A stretch of DNA of 64,000 bases from Brasenia schreberi (lineage: Eukaryota; Streptophyta; Magnoliopsida; Nymphaeales; Cabombaceae), in the NCBI GenBank assembly GCA_036023115.1, contig JAYKKT010000086.1, forward strand, positions 10,307,501 through 10,371,500, read 5' to 3'. Position numbers and translations under genes: made by a program. Shown here one piece after another: positions 57,784-64,000 of this stretch. The first letter of the stretch is position 1, and each line of letters opens with the position of its first letter. A model generated the notes under the pieces. That model was given only the letters and a program-made list of their open reading frames with translations, was not told where the DNA came from and made no database searches.

Positions 57784-58194
57784 GTTTATGGCACAAACGC
57801 CGTTCTCCCCATCCATACACGTCTGCATTCATTTCATACATCCATTGCACTCGACCTCCCCCTAGAGATGCTTCAGCATGCTAGGATGGCCGAACTAGAT
57901 CTATTAGATGAGAGGCGACTCCTTGCTATTGACCATGCTCACGCATACCGGCAAAGGATCGCCCGACATTATGAGAAACATATGAAACCTCGCCACTTTG
58001 AAGTGGGAGAGATCGTTTTGAAAATCATCCACCATCGTGGCCCACATCCACTTGGAAAGTGGCGGCCCAAGTGGGATGGACCCTACGTCGTGCGTGGAAC
58101 CACCACGAACAATTCTTATTGGTTAACCGATGTTGAGGGTAGGAATTTAGCAGATCCTATCAATATTTAGTATTTGAAAAAATATCATGTATAG
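57784..58194 (+). pseudogene. E3 integrase C-terminal fragment
   Basis: It begins mid-gene at VYGTNAVLPIHT, after the DDE core, so only the region before and including the GPY module (GKWRPKWDGPYVV) remains. A Gln codon of the sisters is TAG at 58168-58170. The original end is TAG at 58192. Its divergence from N1 (for example MKPRHFEVGEIVLK) is clearly greater than that among E1, N1 and N2. Confidence 0.9.
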
Positions 58195-59369
58195 GGTCTG
58201 AGTTAAATTCCCCTTTTGTGAAAATATTTTAGGGAAAACTACTTTGAAACTTTGAAACTAAGGATCAAAGGTAAGTGGTGTGACCCTGAATAAAAGAATC
58301 GACATTTTGTGAAAAAACAGAGCTTTCCAAATACGTGGCTACATTTCAAAATCCTTCTTCTTACAAAGAAAGGCCTAATTCAATATAGCAAGATACTTGC
58401 AAGTTGTACGTGCTATTTCTAAATAGGCTAACCTAGAATGGATCGAGTATGACCTTGGAATAAGTCCTCCCCTATTCTCTTCTCCTTCCAAAAGGAAAAC
58501 TTGGCCAAAACAAAGGGAAATCCCTGCCAAAAATCTGTTTCCCAAAGAAAGAAGAATAAATCAAAAAGAAAATTCAAGTCTTCTATGAAAGAGAGGGATT
58601 AAAGAAAAAATAATCCCAAAGGGAGACCCTCTATGAAAAAAAGAAAGAAAAAGGCCAAAAGGCTCAAAAAGAGCAGTTTTCCGCCTTCTTTGCCTCAAAC
58701 CACGGGACACTTCAGAAGGGACCGTGGTACTTCTTTCCCATCCCCATGACTTATCCCAAGCGAAACATGTTTCATTTCAGGGAATCCTAAAGTAAAAATA
58801 GGATTTACTTACTTAAATTTCATCTTGTTTAAGAATACGACGTTTTGAGTAAGGCGTAAAAATTTTGAAATATGGCTTGTTTTCTCATAAAACCTCTGCT
58901 AGATTAGCGAGTGTCGAGACTCAAGTAAAGGCAAACACAAGGAGCTAAAGGTCCTTAGGATCAATGGTTCAGAAAAGTTTTCCCTCTTAAAACAAATTTA
59001 AAAAAAAACTCGAGCATCGAGCAGACGTAAGGCCCGCTCACTTGGATCAGCAGGTTTTCATGAAGTCTCAAAAGTTCGACTATATATCTGGTCTCTAGGG
59101 GGTCACCCCTTTCTGGCACTTCAGCCATGTCATACACTCTACATATCCACGCATGAGCACCTCATACATAATCTTCATTTAGGGCTAGATCTATAGAAAG
59201 TCCCCTTTTTGCGAAAAATCTCCTCCTGTCAGGCTTAAAAGGAAATATTTTTCTCAAATACTGGGACGATCCCATATTCTCAAGATCGAATCCGGGGAGA
59301 AAACGATTAGGGGTGTTATCTTCTTCGCCATTATCCAAATCAATTTGGATAATGACAAAGAGGGGCATC
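58195..59369 (+). other. E3 3' UTR with stem-loop, dyad and polypurine tract
   Basis: It is alignable with the others but diverged. The stem-loop at 58699-58728 keeps perfect ACCACGG/CCGTGGT arms. The PPT dyad is TCCAAATCAATTTGGA at about 59335-59350. AAAGAGGGGCATC ends at 59369. Confidence 0.85.
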
Positions 59370-60019
59370 TGTAAACACCCCAAATTTCAAAAATTTTACA
59401 AAAACAAATGCCTGGTTCGAAAATGAGCTCAGAAAGCCAAAATTGGAATTTTCGAAAACCCAGGAACTCAAATACTTCAAACCTCCATTTTGCAACCCTG
59501 TCGGAACATACATTCTTGAAAATGGGCGAAAGTCCTATTGTTGCAAAAGCCTAGATGAACAGGTAAAGCCTGGCCCAAAGTAGTTGCAACAGAAATTCAG
59601 AAAATTCAAAGAGCAAGCCCAAGCCTGACGAAAAGCCAAATTCAAAGGCAAAAGAGGAGCCCAGGCCACAAATGGACTTCAAGCCAGAAGCATCAGAGGC
59701 CCAGCCAACAGTGCCCCTGAAATCACGAACAATCCAAGTCGAAAACAACCAAAATCAGTTGAAACAGAGTCCGGAAAGGAGAAAAGGAGCTCGAACGATA
59801 AAATGGGGAAAAACCCTGCTTAAGACGGATCGTTGATAAACTCAAGGCCCGCACGAAGCGTTCGACTCAAGATGCCAAGAAGGAGAGAAGAAGAAAAAAA
59901 ATTTGGATCAAATCTAGATCCAAATATCTAGATCCAGACCCAAGATCCAGATCCAAACAAGACTTGGATTGGATCCGGATTTCAGAATCAATCCAGGATC
60001 CATATCCACATAAGAGGCC

Positions 60020-60028
60020 TATAAAAGG
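60020..60028 (+). promoter_or_regulatory. TATA box of E3 LTR
   Basis: TATAAAAGG, a good plant core promoter match, lies about 650 bp into the LTR and about 70 bp before a GA-rich tract. Confidence 0.6.
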
Positions 60029-60400
60029 ACGTGAGGGGCAGGTGAGAAGAGGCTGCAAAATTTTTTCTTGTTTCACGTCTTTGCTTGGGTTGGAGAGAGA
60101 GAGAGTGAGAGAGAAAAAGCAAGTCAAGGAAAGTGGCTTGACTTGGCTTTTCCATTGTGGGCTGAACATGTGGGTGTATGTTGTGGGCTGTTCTTTTGAT
60201 TTCACGCAAGGCTTGGTGCTGTAACAAGATGGAATCCGGCAGCTTGGATGGTTCTCTCAAGACGTGAAGGATGGGTGCGTGGAACCAATAGGAGCTGGAC
60301 GGTTTTTCCTAACTAAGGTTAGTCCCTAAAGCACTAAACTAAGCCTCTCTTTCCCTAACCCTCCAAACTACCCAAACCATACTCCCTAAAAACTAACAAA

Positions 60401-60992
60401 GCTCGGCCAAAGTGCTGGCTGAGCCTTGCCAAAACTCATCCTATTCTACCCAAAAACCCGTCCCAAACAAAACCACCTAAGCTTGGCCAATATCTGGCCG
60501 AGCTTTTCCCAGATCTACCCCATTAACCATTTTAAATCTTGGTCTTAAACCCTCCCTTAAACCCTTGCCATTCAACCTAAAAGGCCTAACCAAACCGAGT
60601 GCCTAATGCACTCGATTTCCATAGTCACCCACACTCATCGAGCTTGGCCACTAGCTGGCCGAATATTGGCCTAAAACTACCTAAGCCACCCACTAAATCC
60701 TATCCAGCTCGGCCACCATTTGGCCGAGCATTCACTTAGAACCTGGCTTTCAAAACCTACCCAAGACCATCCCAAGTTCGGCCATTAGTTGGCCGAGCTC
60801 ACCCTAGACCCGTTCCATTAAACAACTAAAGCCTTAACCTCCTACCTTAGCTAAAACTCTACCTAAGCCAATCCTAAAAACTACCTAGATTAGCCATCCT
60901 TGTGTAGAGCATTCCCTTATACCATTTCCTTAGAACCCCACCTAAGATCATTCCCAACACACCAACCCAACTCGGCCACCCTTTGGCCGAGT
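60401..60992 (+). repeat. Six dispersed hairpins of the CTCGGCC-N7-GGCCGAG type (E3 LTR)
   Basis: Positions: 60401-60424, 60481-60503, 60641-60664, 60707-60729, 60776-60798 and 60970-60992. The copy at 60707 is perfect (GCTCGGCC/GGCCGAGC). The copy at 60970 is also perfect but with A-T in place of G-C at the outer pair. Others have one or two changes. Loops are 7 bases except the first. Confidence 0.75.
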
Positions 60993-62170
60993 ATCCCCTT
61001 AGGACCTTGGCTTAACTCTTACCCAAGACCACTCATTTAGACCTAGCCTAGACTCAAGATTAGGATCAACACCCCACGCACCTGATCGATTTGCAGGGAG
61101 AGGTCCATCCAACAACTGTACCTAAGGTCGGATTCCATTGATAAGAAGAAAAGTCTAAGCAGACGACGTGTAAGTGCTCGAACCTGATCTTTTACATTGA
61201 TTCAAGTTTCAATTAAATTCGATACGGGGTTGTAATAATGGAGCATAGTCTCCCACCGAGATGTAATATTATGGCTTGAAACAAGAATCACACACGTACA
61301 CTCGAGCCTTTCCGCTCTTATCTGCACACCTTTTGCACATAAAACGGGCCTCAACAGCCCATAGGATATAGCTCTATTTATATACATTCAGCTGGGTTTT
61401 AAGGTTTAAGTCGTGTGAGTTGTCTTTCATTTTATACACTCAAAGCACTCACTCACATTGAGCCTTTCCGCTCTTACATATATATATGTATTTCCCCTTT
61501 CAGCTGGGTTTTTAAGGTTCAAGTCGTGTGAGTTGCCTTTCAATTTATACACTCAAAGCACTCACTCACATTGAGCCTTCTAGCTCTTAAGATATAGCTA
61601 TATATATTTTCCCTTCCGCATCTAAGATATAGCCATATTTCCCTTTCTGCTATTTCCCTTCTGCTATGTCTTTAAATTCTGGGTTTTCCCTTCAAGTTGT
61701 GTGAGTTTGCATTGCATATCTGCCAAACTCGAGATAGGAAGCATACTTGCATCGAACTAGATTGATCAAATCGTGTAGAACTTGCCTTAAATCGAGCACT
61801 GGATGCACACGACTACACGCCAAAATTGGCTAAAACCCGAGAGACATAGGAGCACATAGATCCCATGTATAAAAGTTGCAAATTTGACAAAACCAATTGA
61901 TAAAACACTTTCAAGTTTTCAAAAGAGTCGTGTTTGTGTAAAATCGAGTTTTCCTAAAGCGTACAGACTGGCCCTTGCGCGCCGGTGCCAGAAAGTCTGC
62001 GATGAAAAGAACCCACTTGTCCACAGTCGCCCCAAAAGTCAGATATTTTCAAAAATTACTTCGCTAGTTTGAGAAAGCTAGCTGGCACGCCCCTTTTTAA
62101 AGCGACGTAAGCACGAAAAAAATTCACTTCAAGCTTAAGAACCCGGAGACGAGGATTTTCTGTGTCTACA

Positions 62171-63357
62171 GCTGCACACAATTTTGGCACAGACACGGGC
62201 CTAATAAGCCCTTAAGATATAGTTATACCTATATGTTTTAAGTTGCATGGGTTTTAATTCATGTTGTGTGTGTGGTCTTTCAATTTCCACACTCACACAC
62301 ATTGAGGTTTCGCTCTTACTCCCAAGACCTTAGTAAAGCCCGTATTGCAATTTCATTTGGGGTGTTTTAATTCAAGTTGTGTGCGTGGTCTTTCAATTTC
62401 CACACTCACACACATTGAGCTTTCGCTCTTATTCCCAAGACCCTAGTGAGGGCCATATTGCAATTTCGTTTGGGTGTTTAAAATCAAGTTGTGTGCGTAG
62501 CATTTCAATTCTACACTCACACACATTGAGCTTTCGCTCTTACTCCCAAGACCTTAGTCAAGGCCATATTGCAATTATATTTGGGTTTACTTTACAAGTC
62601 GTGTGAGTTGTCTTTACATATACACACAACACCCACGCACACGTTGGCGACCTTCAGGCCCATATATATTATAAGTATTTCCCTTCGGCTATGTCTTTAA
62701 GATTTGGCTTTTAAGGTTCAATTGTGTGCGTAGTCTTTCCATATATACACGACACACACTTGCACAATTGAGCCTTTCTGCTCTTAAGATATAGCCATAT
62801 TTCCCTTTTGCAATTTCCCTTTTGCAATTTTACATTAAGTCATTTCCCTTCCGCATTGTCTTTCAATTCGGGTTTTCCCTTTAGAGTTGTGTGAGTTTGC
62901 ATTGCATATACGCCAGACCACGAGTTAGGATGCATATTGCATCAAAGAAAACCCCATACTCCCGTGCAAAAATCGCCCAACTTAGGTCACTTGTGCACAC
63001 ACCTAGTTGGCCCTAAAAAGCATAAAATGAAAGACATAGGCACGTGCAAATCCCACGTGTAATAAAACTTGCAATCGTACATACAAAGCCCAAACACTTC
63101 GGGTATTTTCCAAAGAGGTTTAAATGTTAAAGACTTTGCCAAGCGTACAGACTGACCCTTGCGCATCGGTGCAAGAAGGTCTGCGACGAAAAGAGCTCAC
63201 TTGCTCACAATCGCCCCGATAGAAGTTAGATTTCAAAAACTTTTTTCGCTAACTTAAGCAAGCTAGCTGGCACGCCCTTTTGTTAAATACGACTTAGACA
63301 CATGAAAAGGTTCACTTCGGGCCTAAGAACCAGAAGTGAGGATTTTCCGTGTCTACA
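62171..63357 (+). repeat. E4 LTR fragment (3' part)
   Basis: It starts inside the transcribed part of an LTR (GCACACAATTTTGGCAC..., compare GTGCACGATTTTGAACAC in E1) and runs through repeat units (about 62270-62640) to the LTR end GTGTCTACA. Hairpin 1 is at 63148-63183, hairpin 2 at 63248-63267 and TGGCACGCCC at 63268-63277. No PBS or body follows; the next base begins an inverted LTR fragment. Confidence 0.85.
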
Positions 63358-64000
63358 CAAGTGAGCTCTTTTCGTCGCAGACCTTCTTGCACCGATGCTC
63401 AAGGGTCAGTCTGCACGCTTGGCAAAGTCTTTTAAATTAAACCTCTTTGAAAAATACTCGAAGTGTTTGGGCTTTGTTTGTACGATTACAAGTTTTATTA
63501 CACGTAGGATTTGCACATGCCTATGTCTTTCTTTTTATGCTTTTTAGGGCCAACTAGGTGTGTGCACAAGTGACCTAAGTTGGGTGATTTTTGCACGGGA
63601 GTGTGGGGTTTGCTTTGATGCAATATGCATCCTAACTTGTGGTATGACGAATATGCAATGCAAACTCACACAACTCCAAAGGGAAAACCCGAATTGAAAG
63701 ACAATGCGGAAGGGAAATGACTTAATGTAAATTGCAAAAGGGAAATATGGCTATATCTTAAGAGAGGAAAGGCTCAATTGTGCAAGTGTGTGTCGTGTAT
63801 ATATGGAAAGACTACGCACACAGCTGAACCTTAAAACCCAAATCTTAAAGACATAGCCGATGGGAAATACTTATAATATATATGGGTCCGAAGGTCGCCA
63901 ACGTGTGCGTGGGTGTTGTGTGTATATGTAAAGACAACTCACACGACTTGTAATGTAAACCCAAATATAATAATATGGCCTTGACTAAGGTCTTGGGAGT
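63358..64000 (-). repeat. E5 LTR fragment, inverted relative to E4
   Basis: It is the reverse complement of about 62542-63205 at roughly 95 percent identity by eye. On the minus strand it contains repeat units and hairpin 1 (63378-63413, loop GAGC instead of GCGC), then stops about 150 bases before the LTR end. It continues beyond the window. Confidence 0.87.

Larger units (their letters stand above)
57784..62170 (+). mobile_element. E3: 3' remnant of an older Tat element
   Basis: It has an integrase C-terminal fragment, a 3' UTR, a PPT and a complete but divergent LTR of about 2.8 kb. The 5' part is lost at the repair patch. Its right end (GTGTCTACA at 62170) abuts the middle of another LTR, so E3 probably inserted into E4. 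Confidence 0.88.
59370..62170 (+). repeat. E3 3' LTR (2,801 bp)
   Basis: It starts TGTAAACACC after the PPT and ends GTGTCTACA. U3 is about 650 bp with a GATCC-rich cluster (59900-60005) and TATAAAAGG at 60020. A GA-rich tract (GAGAGAGAGAGTGAGAGAGA) lies near 60092. Six CTCGGCC-type hairpins are at 60401-60992. Two diverged repeat units are at about 61415-61600. The U5 module has hairpin 1 at 61974-61999, hairpin 2 at 62063-62082 and TGGCACGCCC at 62083-62092. The short ORFs at 59867-60260 overlap on both strands and are not called. Confidence 0.88.

Noticed and set aside
59867..60260. Overlapping ORFs on both strands near the E3 TATA box
   Set aside because: They span the U3/R border and a GA tract, with no homology I recognise and no counterpart in other LTRs.
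63206..64000. Hairpin-read assembly artifact as explanation of the terminal inverted repeat
   Set aside because: The arms differ by scattered substitutions and small indels, which a foldback read of one molecule would not give. Not fully excluded without reads.
1..64000. Host genes or captured gene fragments inside the elements
   Set aside because: All coding segments are explained by gag, protease, RT, RNase H or integrase, and the remaining sequence by LTRs, UTRs or junction filler.

Overview
This window is plant heterochromatin made only of long terminal repeat (LTR) retrotransposons; I see no host gene, tRNA, rRNA or CRISPR array. Every coding remnant belongs to the Tat lineage of Ty3/gypsy elements. 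Supporting signs are a gag with a C-X2-H-X4-H-X4-C knuckle, a retropepsin with a downstream LLGRPWIH motif, RT with YVDD or YIDD, a degenerate first RNase H, a second (archaeal-type) RNase H with DEDD residues, and an integrase with HHCC, DDE and GPY modules and no chromodomain. That lineage is known only from plants, so the source is a plant with a repeat-rich genome; I cannot name the species.

Layout, left to right. E0 (1-4962) is an integrase tail, a 3' UTR and a truncated LTR. E1 starts at 4963 with an integrase/3' UTR remnant that runs into a complete LTR (6990-10276), and the LTR runs into a second body (PBS, gag-pro, pol). That second body is split twice. N1 (14372-29158) is a complete element inserted in the E1 RT gene, with TSD GCAAC (one copy now GCAAT). 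N2 (31771-56816) is inserted in the E1 integrase gene, with a perfect TSD ACGAG. N2 is itself interrupted by a minus-strand element of another subfamily, R (33355-45708), and has lost about 2.4 kb of its own 5' part beside R. The E1 3' UTR (56920-57730) ends in a scrambled repair patch. Beyond it lie E3 (57784-62170), an E4 LTR fragment (62171-63357) and an inverted E5 LTR fragment (63358-64000). The right side reads as successive nesting layers.

All internal ORFs are broken, mostly by nonsense changes of the C-to-T type, so no copy looks autonomous. N1 and R have the most similar LTR pairs and are the youngest by eye.

The most interesting signals are non-coding. (1) A U5 module occurs in nine LTR copies of several subfamilies: a stem-loop, then in eight of them a second hairpin followed at once by TGGCACGC or a slightly mutated form, which copies the start of the primer binding site. 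Stem changes are compensated between subfamilies. (2) A stem-loop in the 3' UTR and a dyad beside the polypurine tract are shared by both families. (3) Six CTCGGCC-N7-GGCCGAG type hairpins lie in the E3 LTR. (4) N1 and N2 have LTR ends TG...TA instead of TG...CA. (5) A lysine-rich tandem repeat domain lies between protease and RT. (6) Several deletion junctions carry templated filler. All identities and counts were made by eye.
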